Positions 54,203 through 63,788 are shown, counted from the stretch's first letter. The stretch: DNA of 64,000 nucleotides from Alphaproteobacteria bacterium (GCA_039980135.1 JBDXCV010000003.1:310001-374000); one strand, 5' to 3'. Made by a program: numbers and translations. The notes: generated from the letters alone by a model not told the origin.

Positions 54203-54991
54203 TCAGTCCTTTCCACCAGAGGGAGAGACGGCTGGCGGTTCGCCGATAGAGGGTTCGTCCCCCATCCCGGCCAGCACTTCCGCGACATGGCGTACACGTA
54301 CATTCGCACCGTCGCGCTGCAGCTTGCCCGCCATGTTCATCAGGCACCCCATGTCACCGGCCAGAAGTGTCTCGGCACCCGTGGCGACAATCTTCTCCAT
54401 CTTGTTGGAGACCATGTTGTTGGAAATATCCGGATACTTCACACAGAAAGTGCCGCCGAAACCGCAGCACACATTCGCGTCTTCGAGTTCGCGCAGATGC
54501 AGCCCCTCGACGCCGGCGAGCAGCGCGCGCGGCTGACCATGGATGCCGAGCTCACGCAGGCCCGAGCAGCTGTCGTGATAGGTAACCGTGCCCGCAAAAG
54601 CCGCCTCGACCGATTTGATTTCCAGCACATCCGTGAGGAACGAGATCAGCTCATGGGTGCGCGCGCCGAGTGCCGTGGCACGCGGCGCCCATTCCGGATC
54701 ATCGGCCAGCAGCTCGGCGTAATGTTTGGCGATCATGCCGGCACAGGACCCCGACGGCGCGACCACATAATCATAGCCCTCGAAGGCCGCGATCACCTGG
54801 CGGGCGATCGCGATCGTGTCCTTGCGGTCGCCGGAATTATAGGCGGGCTGGCCGCAACAGGTCTGCGCCTCGGGCACCTCGACGGTACAGCCGGCATCCT
54901 GCATCAGCTTCACCGCCGCAAAGCCGACGCTCGGGCGGAACAAATCCACCAGGCAGGTTACGAATAGTGCCACGCGCGGGCCGTCGCTCAT
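54203..54991 (-). CDS. lutA: Lactate utilization protein A
   Basis: 262-aa LutA with two CCG domains (QTCCGQPAYNSG near residue 45 and NVCCGFGGTFC near 173), each supplying Fe-S/heterodisulfide-type ligands together with the HDSCSGLRELG loop. LutABC oxidises L-lactate to pyruvate and is an alternative to LldD. ATG 54991 chosen (GTG one codon upstream is also possible); GGGGGAAG lies upstream. No lactate permease or LutR-type regulator is adjacent. Confidence 0.95.
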   Translation of the reverse strand: MSDGPRVALFVTCLVDLFRPSVGFAAVKLMQDAGCTVEVPEAQTCCGQPAYNSGDRKDTIAIARQVIAAFEGYDYVVAPSGSCAGMIAKHYAELLADDPEWAPRATALGARTHELISFLTDVLEIKSVEAAFAGTVTYHDSCSGLRELGIHGQPRALLAGVEGLHLRELEDANVCCGFGGTFCVKYPDISNNMVSNKMEKIVATGAETLLAGDMGCLMNMAGKLQRDGANVRVRHVAEVLAGMGDEPSIGEPPAVSPSGGKD

Positions 54992-55099
54992 CACTCTCTT
55001 CCCCCAACTTTTCCATTCTGTTTAGCACATTCGGGCCGTCTTCAAAGACAGCCCGGGCCCGCAGCGCAGCCACCGGCAGATCATGCGGCCGGCCTGCCG

Positions 55100-56326
55100 T
55101 CAGCTTTGCGGCATGAGCGCGCGGGGAACAAGAATATAATAGCTGCCCCGGCTCTTCATGCGGCCGGCCTTGTCCAGCGCCGCGCGGCCTGTGCCCCAGT
55201 AGAAATCGCCGCGTACCGCCCCCCGGATAGCGTTGCCTGTGTCTTGCGCCAGCATCAGCCGTTGCAAACGGCGGTCGTCGTCGGCCCCGGCATCCGGATG
55301 CTCCGCGTCCAGCCAGACCGGTACGTTCAGCGGAACATGCTTCGGGTCGACGGCCATGGACCGTTCGGCGGTCAACGTCACCCCGGCCGCACCTGTCGGT
55401 CCGTCACCATCAATCTCGCGGAAGAAAATGTACCGCCGGTTCACCGCCAGCGTGTCGCGCATGATCTCGGGGTTCGCCTCGAGCCAGGCGCGGATGTCTT
55501 CCCAGCCCGCGCGACCCGCGTCGAGCTCGCCATTCTCGATCAGCCAGCGCCCGACCGAGCCGTAATTGTGACCGTTATGTCCGGCGAAGCCGATCCGTGT
55601 GCGTGACCCGTCGGGCAGGGCGGCGATTCCGGAGCCCTGGACCTGGAGGATAAACACATCGAGGATATCGCGCGCCCAGAACAGGATATCGGCGCTGTCA
55701 CTGATGGCCCCGGCCTCGATCTCGCCGCGCTGACGATAAGGGACCAGCCGACCGGCCTCGACCCGGCCGACGATGCTCCGCCCCTTCAGTTCGGGATCGA
55801 ACGCCTCCAGACGCACCGACACATGATCGCGCGGCAGCGCGTAGATCGGCTCGTGATAATCCGCCGAGCGTTCACGCGAGACCTCGATGATCGGCTCGAA
55901 GTAGCCGGTGAAAAGACCCGGGTCGTCCGCAGCGGCCCGCACCCGCAGCGGCACCAGGTTGGCCTCGATGAAGTTTCGCAAGGCGTCGGTGTCGCCCCCG
56001 GGGAGCGCCAGAACCCCGGCACAGACCACCCGCCAATCCGCGACGGTACCCACCACTTTTCCGGTCGCCTCGTTCAGTGACGGGCCAACCGGCCTGTCGT
56101 CGGGCCGGGCCGACAGGTGCGCGCAGGATTGCCGCCAGGCCGGCAGTGCCTCGGCAAGATCGTCCGCACTCCAGCCGGGAAGTTCGCCGAAGGCGACAGG
56201 CGTGTAGGTCGTTCCGGTCTCTGCGGCTGGCTCTTTTTCGGAATCACAGGCCGTGAGCGCGATCATGCCGGCGAGCAGCACAGAGCGCGTGATGGCTGTT
56301 CCGGGGACATATCGCGCGGCAAGCAC
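55100..56326 (-). CDS. mltA: Membrane-bound lytic murein transglycosylase A
   Basis: 408-aa outer-membrane lytic transglycosylase that cleaves peptidoglycan with anhydro-muropeptide formation. A lipoprotein signal ends at lipobox LTAC (about residue 24-27). MltA/3D blocks are GLFTGYFEPIIEVSRE, QVQGSGIAALPDG, GHNGHNYGSVGRWLIENG and, at the end, MLAQDTGNAIRGAVRGDFYWGTG with the catalytic Asp. Start is a GTG at 56326 with a weak ribosome site. 11 bp downstream of the Tim44-like gene, likely cotranscribed. Confidence 0.95.
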   Translation of the reverse strand: MLAARYVPGTAITRSVLLAGMIALTACDSEKEPAAETGTTYTPVAFGELPGWSADDLAEALPAWRQSCAHLSARPDDRPVGPSLNEATGKVVGTVADWRVVCAGVLALPGGDTDALRNFIEANLVPLRVRAAADDPGLFTGYFEPIIEVSRERSADYHEPIYALPRDHVSVRLEAFDPELKGRSIVGRVEAGRLVPYRQRGEIEAGAISDSADILFWARDILDVFILQVQGSGIAALPDGSRTRIGFAGHNGHNYGSVGRWLIENGELDAGRAGWEDIRAWLEANPEIMRDTLAVNRRYIFFREIDGDGPTGAAGVTLTAERSMAVDPKHVPLNVPVWLDAEHPDAGADDDRRLQRLMLAQDTGNAIRGAVRGDFYWGTGRAALDKAGRMKSRGSYYILVPRALMPQS

Positions 56327-56337
56327 CGGCGTCCGGC

Positions 56338-57054
56338 TCAGTTCGGCGCTTCGGTGGCGACGAGCGTCCAGTTCGGATTACGCGACCGCGTGTTGCGCGC
56401 AAAAGTCCAGATATCGGTCACCGTCGAGACCTTTGTGGGATCGCCCGATACCGGCTCTCCCGCCGCGTCGCGCACCACTTCGATCTGTTCGGAGACGATC
56501 TTCGCGGTCACGAAAGCCACGCGTCCGTCCATGCTCGCCTCGAGCACCTCGGCTTCGCGGATGCCGACAAGGGTCATCTCCATCGTCTCGCTGCGGGTTT
56601 CCCGTTCAACGATCGCGCCGGCGAAATTCTCGTAGACCTCGTCGCTGAGCAGCGGCCGCAGGGTCTCTCGATCGCCCGCGGCAAACGATGTCACGATCAT
56701 CTCGAACGCCATACGCGCGCCCTCGACAAATTCGTTCACGGAGAAATTCGAGTCCGCGGCCTGAATAGCCTTCAGCCCGTCCGCAGCCGGAGTCCCGTCG
56801 GGAATGTCGCTTGACGCATCATTTTGTGCATCGGCTTGTGCATCGGCTTGGGTGCTGCGATCCGGCAGGCTGACGACGGTCGAATCGTCGTTTGCGTCCT
56901 GCGGGTCGACGCGACCGGGGGCCTGATCGTCGCGGCCGGCATAGGGGTCATGGGGCGGGCGTTCGTTCCCGGTCCGCTTGCCCAAAACGCTGCGCAGGCG
57001 AAACACCAGGAAGGCCGCCACCATTGCCAGAAGAATTATGTCTAAGAATGCCAC
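56338..57054 (-). CDS. Tim44/TimA-like inner-membrane protein
   Basis: 238-aa protein with an N-terminal membrane helix (MAFLDIILLAMVAAFLVFRLRSVLG) and a C-terminal Tim44-like NTF2-fold domain (about 95-236, e.g. FEMIVTSFAAGDRETLRPLLSDEVYENFAGAI). Bacterial TimA proteins are ancestors of mitochondrial Tim44; their function is unsettled. The disordered linker contains a hexanucleotide-repeat tract (QADAQADAQNDA). Divergent from fxsA. mltA follows on the same strand. Confidence 0.93.
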   Translation of the reverse strand: MAFLDIILLAMVAAFLVFRLRSVLGKRTGNERPPHDPYAGRDDQAPGRVDPQDANDDSTVVSLPDRSTQADAQADAQNDASSDIPDGTPAADGLKAIQAADSNFSVNEFVEGARMAFEMIVTSFAAGDRETLRPLLSDEVYENFAGAIVERETRSETMEMTLVGIREAEVLEASMDGRVAFVTAKIVSEQIEVVRDAAGEPVSGDPTKVSTVTDIWTFARNTRSRNPNWTLVATEAPN

Positions 57055-57269
57055 GCGCCGTCCGTTCTGCCGTCGGTTTCACTGAAGGACCGCCCCCTGA
57101 AGATCGCAAATCTTTGCAAATGCGACCGGAAGCGGGTTGCTCGCCGTCTCAACCGTACCAACATTACGTTCTTGCTTCGCCCGATACCAGCGGCGGTTGC
57201 AAGGCCGGTCGCCCGGCGGTGCGCTGTCTGGTAACTCCTAGATAGGGGTAACATGATGAAAGAACAAGA

Positions 57270-57818
57270 ATGCCGATCCTGATTCTCGCCCTGTTCATCG
57301 GCATCCCGTTGATCGAGATCTATCTGTTTATCCAGGTCGGCGGCGCGATCGGTGTCTGGTCGACGATCGGCCTGGTCGTCCTCACCGCATTCATCGGTAC
57401 GGCACTCCTGCGCCAGCAAGGCATGGCGACCCTGGCCCGCGCCCAGGCGGAACTCGACCAGCAGCAATTGCCGGTGCGTGAGCTGTTCGACGGTGTGTGT
57501 CTGCTGATCGGCGGGCTGCTTCTGCTGACGCCGGGATTTCTGACCGACGCGCTCGGCTTCGCACTGCTGATTCCCCCGTTGCGCGCCATCTTCGGGCGCG
57601 GGGTCTGGGCGGCGCTTGCGCGCTCCCGCAATGTTCATTTTTCCGTGTATGGCGCCGGCGGTGGCCAGGCTGGTGGACATGGCAACACCCGGGGGGACGG
57701 CCCGGGCGGTGGCGGACCCGTGCTGGACGGCGAGGAGTTCGGCGTACGCAGGGACGAGGACGCAACCGGCAACGATCCGGGCCCGTCCGATCCGGCACCG
57801 CGCATCGGCAAGGAATAG
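57270..57818 (+). CDS. fxsA: FxsA family membrane protein
   Basis: 182-aa FxsA-like cytoplasmic-membrane protein; E. coli FxsA suppresses phage T7 exclusion by F. The N-terminal FIGIPLIEIYLFIQVGGAIGVWSTIGLVVLTAFIGTALLRQQG block with two helices is typical. A third helix (GLLLLTPGFLTDALGFALLIPP) follows, then a Gly-rich cytoplasmic tail (about 130-182) unlike the family core. AAAGAACAAGA precedes the ATG. Divergent from the Tim44-like gene; 95 bp before secB. Confidence 0.92.
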   Translation: MPILILALFIGIPLIEIYLFIQVGGAIGVWSTIGLVVLTAFIGTALLRQQGMATLARAQAELDQQQLPVRELFDGVCLLIGGLLLLTPGFLTDALGFALLIPPLRAIFGRGVWAALARSRNVHFSVYGAGGGQAGGHGNTRGDGPGGGGPVLDGEEFGVRRDEDATGNDPGPSDPAPRIGKE

Positions 57819-57913
57819 GCGCGCGCGGTTGTCGTGCAGCGCATGTCCGTGTTAGCCAATGCGCGAACTTTTCAAGCGCGTTTGCGCGACCATGAAAACG
57901 ATATGGAATTGCC

Positions 57914-58507
57914 ATGAGTGACGAGAACGCAGGACAGCCCCAGCCGAATCCGGACGGCACGGACGCCACCGGCGCACCGATGATGATTGTCAACGCTCAG
58001 TATGTGAAGGATCTCTCCTTCGAGAACCCGAATGCGCCCCAGTCCCTGAGCCAGCAGACCGGCGAACCGAATGTGCAGATCGCCATCGACGTCAATGCGG
58101 ACCAGATCGCCGACAAGTCGTTCGAGGTCTCCCTGACCCTGCGCGCGGAAGGCACGTCCGGCGAAGACGCGTTGTTCATCGTCGAGATCGTCTATGCGGG
58201 CATCTTCACCCTGGGCGAGGTGCCGGACGAATATGTCCCGCCGATGCTTTACATCGAAGCCCCGCGCCAGCTCTTCCCCTTCGCCCGCGCCATCATCGCC
58301 GATGCCGTGCGCGACGGCGGGTTCCCGCCGCTGCTCGTGCAGCCGATCGACTTCATGTCGATGTACCAGCAGCGGATCGCCCAGATGCAGGCCGAGGGCG
58401 GCGAAGGGAATGCCCCGGCACCCGGCGCGACGGGTGCCCCGGGTAACGGCGATGCCGGCAACCCGGATGCAGGCGGCGACAAGCAGAAGTTCGAGTTCGA
58501 ACTCTAG
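57914..58507 (+). CDS. secB: Protein-export chaperone SecB
   Basis: Tetrameric chaperone that keeps preproteins unfolded for SecA; 197 aa. SecB core blocks are VNAQYVKDLSFENPNAPQSL, LTLRAEGTSGEDALFIVEIVYAGIFTL, LYIEAPRQLFPFARAIIADAVRDGGFPPLLVQPIDF. The C-terminal Gly/Ala/Pro-rich tail (about 155-197) is longer than usual and ends in DKQKFEFEL. The tail in other SecBs contacts SecA; this one lacks an obvious zinc-binding signature. Convergent with dnaQ. Confidence 0.97.
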   Translation: MSDENAGQPQPNPDGTDATGAPMMIVNAQYVKDLSFENPNAPQSLSQQTGEPNVQIAIDVNADQIADKSFEVSLTLRAEGTSGEDALFIVEIVYAGIFTLGEVPDEYVPPMLYIEAPRQLFPFARAIIADAVRDGGFPPLLVQPIDFMSMYQQRIAQMQAEGGEGNAPAPGATGAPGNGDAGNPDAGGDKQKFEFEL

Positions 58508-58532
58508 ACGTCCGCCTTCGACGAATCCCTAA

Positions 58533-59225
58533 TCATCGGCCCTGGTCGTCAGGGGCCGACCAGACCGGGTCATTCAGGCTCTCGACGAGCGTCGCATGCG
58601 CGGCCAGTTCCTCGGCCGAAGGCGCGTGCGGGCGCGCGGGCCGGGCCTGGCGCTGGATGATCGCCGGACCATCGTCGGATTTCTTCTCGCCGCCGGCCAG
58701 CGCCAGATCGGGCTGACGGCCGCCGCGCAGCTGCAGATACACCTCCGCCAGCAACTCCGCATCGAGCAGCGCGCCATGCTTCTCGCGCCGGGACAGGTCG
58801 ATCTCGAAACGCCGGCACAGCGCATCGAGGCTGGCCTGCGCGCCGGGGAAAGTCCGCCGGGCCAGCGCCACCGTGTCGATCGAGCGATCCATGGGAAGAA
58901 TGGGGAAACCGAGCCGCTTGAGCTCGGCGTTGAGGAACTTCATGTCGAAACCGGCATTGTGGATGACCAGTTTCGCGTCCCCGATGAATTCGAGGAATTC
59001 GCCGACGACTTCCGCGAAGACCGGCTTTTCGGCCAGGAACTCCTCGCTCAGCCCATGCACGTTGAATGCCTCGACCGGCATGTCGCGTTCGGGATTGACG
59101 TAGACATGGTAGGTCTCGCCGGTCGGGATATGGTGCTGCGCCTCGACGCAGCCGATCTCCACGATGCGATCGCCGTTGGCCGGGTCGAGACCCGTGGTTT
59201 CGGTATCGAGAATAATTTCGCGCAC
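58533..59225 (-). CDS. dnaQ: DNA polymerase III epsilon subunit (proofreading exonuclease)
   Basis: 230-aa 3'-5' exonuclease of the DEDDh class. Exo I is [11 protein letters not shown] (D7/E9), Exo [13 protein letters not shown], Exo III has H and D in [19 protein letters not shown]. The C-terminal 50 residues, which bind the alpha subunit, are basic and Pro/Ala-rich. It begins the dnaQ-coaE-aroE-maf-ppsR run on the minus strand; 17 bp after coaE. Confidence 0.97.
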   Translation of the reverse strand: MREIILDTETTGLDPANGDRIVEIGCVEAQHHIPTGETYHVYVNPERDMPVEAFNVHGLSEEFLAEKPVFAEVVGEFLEFIGDAKLVIHNAGFDMKFLNAELKRLGFPILPMDRSIDTVALARRTFPGAQASLDALCRRFEIDLSRREKHGALLDAELLAEVYLQLRGGRQPDLALAGGEKKSDDGPAIIQRQARPARPHAPSAEELAAHATLVESLNDPVWSAPDDQGR

Positions 59226-59242
59226 GTGTGACCCCGTCCTGC

Positions 59243-59872
59243 TTAGTTGGTGCCGGGCGGGCCAGACTGCGCGGCGGTCCGGATCGCCATGACGATCCGT
59301 TTCAATCGGCGGAAAGTATAGGCCTTGCCCAGGCCGGTCTCTACGACAAAGTCGGCGCGCGCCCGTTTCTCGCGATCGGGCATCTGGGAGGCGAGTATCC
59401 CGGCAAAACGTTCGCCGTCCATGCCGGGTCGCACCATCACACGGCGGCGCTGCAGCCAGGCCGGCGCGCTGACAACGATCACCCCGTCGACCCGGTCTTC
59501 GCCGCCGGTTTCGTACAATAGCGGGATATCCAGCACGACCAGGGGCCTGCGCTGGCGTCTGTGCAATCGCAGGAAGCCTTCCGTGGCGGCCCGTACGCGG
59601 GGGTGAATGATCGCCTCGAGATCGCGCCGCGCGGCCGCATTGCCGAACACGGCGGCCCCCAGCGCCTGGCGATCGACCCCGCCTTCGCCGGCGGGATCAG
59701 CCACCGCGTAAGGGAAACGCGCGGCGATTGCCGCGCGCATGTCCCGGTCCCGGGCAAACAGCGCGTGCACCGTCGCATCGGCATCATGGACCGGCACCCC
59801 CATCACCCGCAGCATATCTGCGGCAGTGGATTTTCCCATGCCGATCGAGCCGGTGAGTCCGAGCACGATCAT
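59243..59872 (-). CDS. coaE: Dephospho-CoA kinase
   Basis: Last step of CoA synthesis, 209 aa. P-loop [17 protein letters not shown] at residues 5-21, then [37 protein letters not shown] and the LID-region [33 protein letters not shown]. The start overlaps the aroE stop by ATGA. The pantothenate genes panBC are also in this window, about 20 kb away. Confidence 0.98.
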   Translation of the reverse strand: MIVLGLTGSIGMGKSTAADMLRVMGVPVHDADATVHALFARDRDMRAAIAARFPYAVADPAGEGGVDRQALGAAVFGNAAARRDLEAIIHPRVRAATEGFLRLHRRQRRPLVVLDIPLLYETGGEDRVDGVIVVSAPAWLQRRRVMVRPGMDGERFAGILASQMPDREKRARADFVVETGLGKAYTFRRLKRIVMAIRTAAQSGPPGTN

Positions 59873-60744
59873 GTTCGCGCCCCGCCGTGCGCATCACGCG
59901 CCTGCAGGACCGCGGTCCGCAAATCCGCATCGACTTCGGGATCGACGCCGAACCACGCGTGGAACCCCGCGCGCGCCTGATGCAGCAACATGCCAAGTCC
60001 ATCAACGACGATATTGCCCCGCGCCCGCGCCGCACTGAGCAGCCCGGTTTCCAGCGGGGCGTAGACGATGTCGTTCACCACGGCATCGACGGGCAGGCGG
60101 GTCAGGTCCAGTTCGAGCGGCGGCTGACCCGCCATCCCCAATGTGCTGGTGTTGATCAGGAGTCCCGCATCCGACAGCGCGGGCACCGCTTCGCTCCATT
60201 CGTGGGCGCTGATGGTCGCGCCCGTATCGCCGACCAGTTCCGAGAGCGCCGTCGCGCGGGACAGGGTCCGGTTGACGATGCGGATCTCCTGCACACCGGC
60301 ATCCGCCAGGCCGACCACGGCGGCGCGCGCGGCACCCCCGGCACCGAGGATCACCGCCGGCCGGCCCCCGAACCGTGCCGCCAGCGCCGCGCCCGCGCGG
60401 GCGCGGATATTCTCGATCAGACCGTAGGCGTCTGTGTTGGTTGCCGCGAGCGCGCCGTCCCGGTCCACGATAATCGTGTTTATCGCGCCGATCCGGCGCG
60501 CATTGCTGTCGATCGAATCCACGATCCCGAGCGCGGCCTCCTTGTGGGGGACCGTCAGGTTCACGCCCGCAAACCCGCTTTCCGCCAGTGTCGCGAGAGC
60601 GGCGGGCAATGCATCCGGTTCGACCGGAATCGCGTCGTAGCTGCCGGCGATGCCGTACCGCGCGAGCCAATGGCCGTGCAGTATCGGCGACAGGGAATGT
60701 GCGACCGGCCAGCCCATGACGCCGGCCTTCAGAACCTCTGTCAT
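59869..60744 (-). CDS. aroE: Shikimate dehydrogenase
   Basis: NADPH-dependent reduction of 3-dehydroshikimate; 291 aa. Substrate site residues are in GWPVAHSLSPILHGHWL and NLTVPHKEAAL (catalytic Lys); the dinucleotide fold is VILGAGGAARAAVVGLADAGV with the NADPH-type VNRTLSRA. It overlaps coaE and maf by ATGA on both sides. Confidence 0.97.
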   Translation of the reverse strand: MTEVLKAGVMGWPVAHSLSPILHGHWLARYGIAGSYDAIPVEPDALPAALATLAESGFAGVNLTVPHKEAALGIVDSIDSNARRIGAINTIIVDRDGALAATNTDAYGLIENIRARAGAALAARFGGRPAVILGAGGAARAAVVGLADAGVQEIRIVNRTLSRATALSELVGDTGATISAHEWSEAVPALSDAGLLINTSTLGMAGQPPLELDLTRLPVDAVVNDIVYAPLETGLLSAARARGNIVVDGLGMLLHQARAGFHAWFGVDPEVDADLRTAVLQARDAHGGART

Positions 60745-61409
60745 GTCATCACCACATCTTCGTTGCGCAGGAATTCCAGCACCGGCAACAGCGGCAGGCC
60801 CAGAATATCGAAGAAATCGCCGTCGATCGTCGAAAACAGGTGCGGCCCCATGCCCTCCATCTCGTAGGCGCCGACCGACCGGCAGGCGGCCGCGCCGGCG
60901 GTCGCCACATAACGCTCGATAAAGCCCTCACTGAGCGTACGCATACGCAACGTCGCGCTGGAACCATGATGCCAGATCACCTCGCCGCCACGCACCGCAC
61001 ATACCGCGACGTGCAGCGTGTGGTCCTTGCCCATGAGCTGCTTCAGATGCCCGCGTACGCCTTCGAGGCCGACCGGCTTTTCGAACAACACGCCCTCGCA
61101 CGACAACACCTGGTCGGCACCGAGTACGATCGCGTCCGGCGCGACATCCGTGGCCACATGCAGCGCCTTGAGTTCCGCGAGGACCTCGGCGATCGAGCCA
61201 TGGGTCGCATCCTCCGCCAGGAGCCGGTCGCGCACCTCGGCCTCGTCGATATCGGCCGGGACGATGTCGTGAGGCACGCCCGCCGCGGTCAGGAGCCGGG
61301 TCCGGACCGCGCTGGCCGACGCCAGCACGATGCGCGCGCCATCCCGGGCCATCGCGGCGCCCGGCGCCGGGCCCGCTTCCGAACCGATCCGATCAGCCGG
61401 CGCCGTCAT
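60741..61409 (-). CDS. maf: Maf-family nucleoside-triphosphate pyrophosphatase
   Basis: House-cleaning NTP pyrophosphatase of the Maf/HAM1 fold, 222 aa from ATG 61409. The core starts at RIVLASASAVRTRLLTAAGV; the usual SASPRR reads SASAVR, a small change in the phosphate loop. ADIDEAEV, VLGADQVLS (catalytic Asp) and YEMEGMGPHLFSTIDGDFFDILGLPLLPVL are conserved. A shorter start at ATG 61352 (203 aa) is possible. The long start overlaps the ppsR end by 17 bp. Overlaps aroE by ATGA. Confidence 0.93.
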   Translation of the reverse strand: MTAPADRIGSEAGPAPGAAMARDGARIVLASASAVRTRLLTAAGVPHDIVPADIDEAEVRDRLLAEDATHGSIAEVLAELKALHVATDVAPDAIVLGADQVLSCEGVLFEKPVGLEGVRGHLKQLMGKDHTLHVAVCAVRGGEVIWHHGSSATLRMRTLSEGFIERYVATAGAAACRSVGAYEMEGMGPHLFSTIDGDFFDILGLPLLPVLEFLRNEDVVMT

Positions 61410-62274
61410 TGTCTTTTTCGGCATTCTCCGCGGCTTCTTCCAGCCACCGGTTGTAGACATTGACGATCGCTGCGGCCGTCTCCTCGATCGACCGCCGGGT
61501 CACATCGATGACGGGCCAGTTGTTGCGGGCAAAATAGCGCCGCGCCTGGGTGATTTCCGCGCGCACCACCTCCGGATCCACATAGTCGGTCTCTTCATGT
61601 TCGTGCAGGGACGACAGCCGCGCCCGGCGCAGCTCGACCAGGCGCTTGGGATCGTTGGTCAGCCCGATCACAAGCGGGTGAGTCAGATGTTCGAGAATCT
61701 CGGGCAGCGGCACACCAGGCACCCAGGGCACGTTCGCGGCCTTGATTCCCCGGTTGGCGAGGTACAGGCAGGTCGGCGTCTTTGACGTGCGCGACACCCC
61801 CACCAGGACGATGTCCGAGCCGTTGAGCTCTTCCGTGCGCTGCCCGTCGTCATGGGTGAGCGACCAGTCCATCGCCTCGATTCGGGCGAAATAGGCGTCG
61901 TCGAGCTCATGCTGGCCGCCGACCCGGTGGGTCGGCTGCTGGCCCAGATAATTGCCGACCGCGTCGATCACCGGATCGAGCACGGAAATGCACGGCACCT
62001 TGCGCAGCCGGCAGCCGCGGATCAGCTGTTCGCAAAGATCGTCGTCCACGAGGGTAAAGATCACCGGGCCGGGATTCTCGTGGATTTCCTCGAGCACGAG
62101 GTCCATCGCCTTGGGGGTGCGCGCCATCGGCCAGAAATGCTCGACCGACGGCGTATCGGAAAACTGGGCCAGGCAAGCGCGTGAGACCGACCGAATGGTC
62201 TCGCCGGTGGAGTCGGACACCAGGTGCAAGTGAAAGACATCACCTGTTGCAGCAGTTTTTTCGGTTTTGGCCAT
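61393..62274 (-). CDS. ppsR: Pyruvate, phosphate dikinase regulatory / PEP synthase regulatory protein
   Basis: 293-aa DUF299-family bifunctional serine/threonine kinase and phosphorylase that controls PPDK or PEP synthase. The conserved GVSRTSKTPTCLYLANRGIKAANVPWVP P-loop-like block, HLHLVSDSTGETI near the N-terminus and NNWPVIDVTRRSIEETAAAI at the end are diagnostic. ATG 62274 is chosen by family length. It is the ortholog of C. crescentus CC_0001 (RP001-like), the gene next to that organism's origin. Confidence 0.95.
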   Translation of the reverse strand: MAKTEKTAATGDVFHLHLVSDSTGETIRSVSRACLAQFSDTPSVEHFWPMARTPKAMDLVLEEIHENPGPVIFTLVDDDLCEQLIRGCRLRKVPCISVLDPVIDAVGNYLGQQPTHRVGGQHELDDAYFARIEAMDWSLTHDDGQRTEELNGSDIVLVGVSRTSKTPTCLYLANRGIKAANVPWVPGVPLPEILEHLTHPLVIGLTNDPKRLVELRRARLSSLHEHEETDYVDPEVVRAEITQARRYFARNNWPVIDVTRRSIEETAAAIVNVYNRWLEEAAENAEKDNDGAG

Positions 62275-62728
62275 CGGCGGCACCATCTGGGCTGGGAGCG
62301 AATGCAATGACAACGGGGATAAGTCACGCCTTGGCGCAGCGCAAAATATTTGTTCAACCTTATGCCGTTCGCAAAGCCCCCTGTCATCCCACGGCGAACA
62401 AAGTTTCCAACAGCCGGTATGCATTCCCGCCCGCAGGCATTCATCCTTTTGCACGCTGCAAGTGATCCACATGCAACGCCGGCACGAATATATTTCAGAA
62501 CAATGCACTGGGAGATTTGCGAACAGCGTGTCCCATCGTCCATGCACAAACCACGACCACACTGTACGGATTTGTGAGCAACGAATTATCCCTCGGATTC
62601 ACCGCACATCTACAACTACAGTTCACTTTTCACTACGTTCAATTACTTATTTTTAGGATGCGCCAGGATAACCGGATCGGCATAGTCGGCGCGCATTCAG
62701 CTCAGCCCAAACGTCAGCTTTCAAACCC
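62275..62728. other. Predicted chromosomal replication origin (oriC)
   Basis: 454-bp non-coding gap between ppsR and hemE, both transcribed away from it. In Caulobacter and Rickettsia the origin lies between these two orthologs. On the + strand TGATCCACA (62463-62471) matches the Caulobacter G-box DnaA site. TTATCC cores occur at 62586-62594 (+), 62314-62322 (-, TTATCCCCG) and 62663-62671 (-); TTTTGCACG is at 62447-62455. An AT-rich stretch (62624-62657) could be the unwinding element. One GANTC (CcrM-type) site is at 62596-62600. No GC-skew calculation was made. Confidence 0.7.
62463..62471 (+). promoter_or_regulatory. DnaA-binding box (G-box type) TGATCCACA
   Basis: Exact match to the moderate-affinity G-box DnaA site described for the Caulobacter origin (one base from the E. 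coli TTATCCACA box). Central in the ppsR-hemE gap. Confidence 0.6.
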
Positions 62729-63778
62729 GTGTCCAACCTGTTTCTCGATGCCCTGTCCGGCCGACATCCCGGCAAGCCCGTCACCCGGCCGCCCTTCTGG
62801 TTCATGCGCCAGGCCGGCCGGTATCTGCCGGAATACCGGGAAATCCGGGCTCAGGCCGACGGATTTCTGGATCTCTGCTACACCCCGGAACGTGCGGCCC
62901 GGGTCACCCTGCAGCCCATCGAACGCTTCCGGCCCGATGCCGCGATTTTGTTTTCCGACATTCTCGTCATCCCCGACGCCATCGGCCAGGAGGTCGGCTT
63001 TGTTGAGGGCACCGGCCCTGTCCTCACCCCGGTAACGAGCGGCGCGGATCTGGCGAAATTCGATCCCGGCCGAACACTTGATCATCTCGCGCCGGTATTC
63101 GAAACCGTCTCCCGGGTCCGCGCGGAATTACCCGACGACGTGGCGCTCATCGGGTTTGCCGGCGCGCCCTGGACGGTCGCGACCTACATGGTCGAGGGCG
63201 GCTCCAGCCGGGACTTCAATGGGGTCAAAAGCTGGGCGGTGCGCGAACGCGCGGACTTCGCCGCCATGATGGATATCCTGGTCGCATCGACCACTGATTA
63301 TCTGGTCGCCCAGGTCGATGCGGGCGCGCAGGCGCTGCAGCTCTTCGACACCTGGGCCGGGGCGGTGCCGGCGGGTGACTTTGATGACTGGGTGATCGCG
63401 CCGACCGCGCGCATCGTCGCCGGGGTGAAGGCGCGCCAGCCCGATGTCCCCATCATCGGTTTTGCGCGCGGGATCGGCGATCGGCTCAAGGGGTATGTCC
63501 GCGGTACCGGTGTTGATGCCGTCGGGCTCGATGCGTCCATGACCGCGGCCGACGCGGCGGCCAGGGTGCAACCGATCTGTCCCGTGCAGGGAAATCTCGA
63601 CCCGGCTTATCTGATGGTCGGCGGCGACGAGATGGAGCGCGCGGCGCGGGAGATTCTCGACAGCCTCGGCGCGGGCCCGTTCGTCTTCAACCTGGCCCAC
63701 GGCATCCACAAGGACACACCCTTTTCCCATGTCGAACGGCTCGCCGACATTGTCCGCGAATGGTCGCCGAATTCATGA
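62729..63778 (+). CDS. hemE: Uroporphyrinogen decarboxylase
   Basis: Decarboxylates uroporphyrinogen III to coproporphyrinogen III in heme synthesis; 349 aa from GTG 62729. The active-site signature [40 protein letters not shown] and [26 protein letters not shown] are conserved. hemH begins 10 bp after the stop, so the two heme genes are cotranscribed. As in Caulobacter, hemE sits beside the presumed origin. Full length for the family. Confidence 0.98.
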   Translation: MSNLFLDALSGRHPGKPVTRPPFWFMRQAGRYLPEYREIRAQADGFLDLCYTPERAARVTLQPIERFRPDAAILFSDILVIPDAIGQEVGFVEGTGPVLTPVTSGADLAKFDPGRTLDHLAPVFETVSRVRAELPDDVALIGFAGAPWTVATYMVEGGSSRDFNGVKSWAVRERADFAAMMDILVASTTDYLVAQVDAGAQALQLFDTWAGAVPAGDFDDWVIAPTARIVAGVKARQPDVPIIGFARGIGDRLKGYVRGTGVDAVGLDASMTAADAAARVQPICPVQGNLDPAYLMVGGDEMERAAREILDSLGAGPFVFNLAHGIHKDTPFSHVERLADIVREWSPNS

Positions 63779-63788
63779 GCGCGAGACC

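Noticed and set aside
56836-56870. Hexanucleotide-like tract in the Tim44-like gene as a phase-variation site
   Set aside because: The unit is a multiple of three bases and occurs only two to three times, so it cannot shift the frame.
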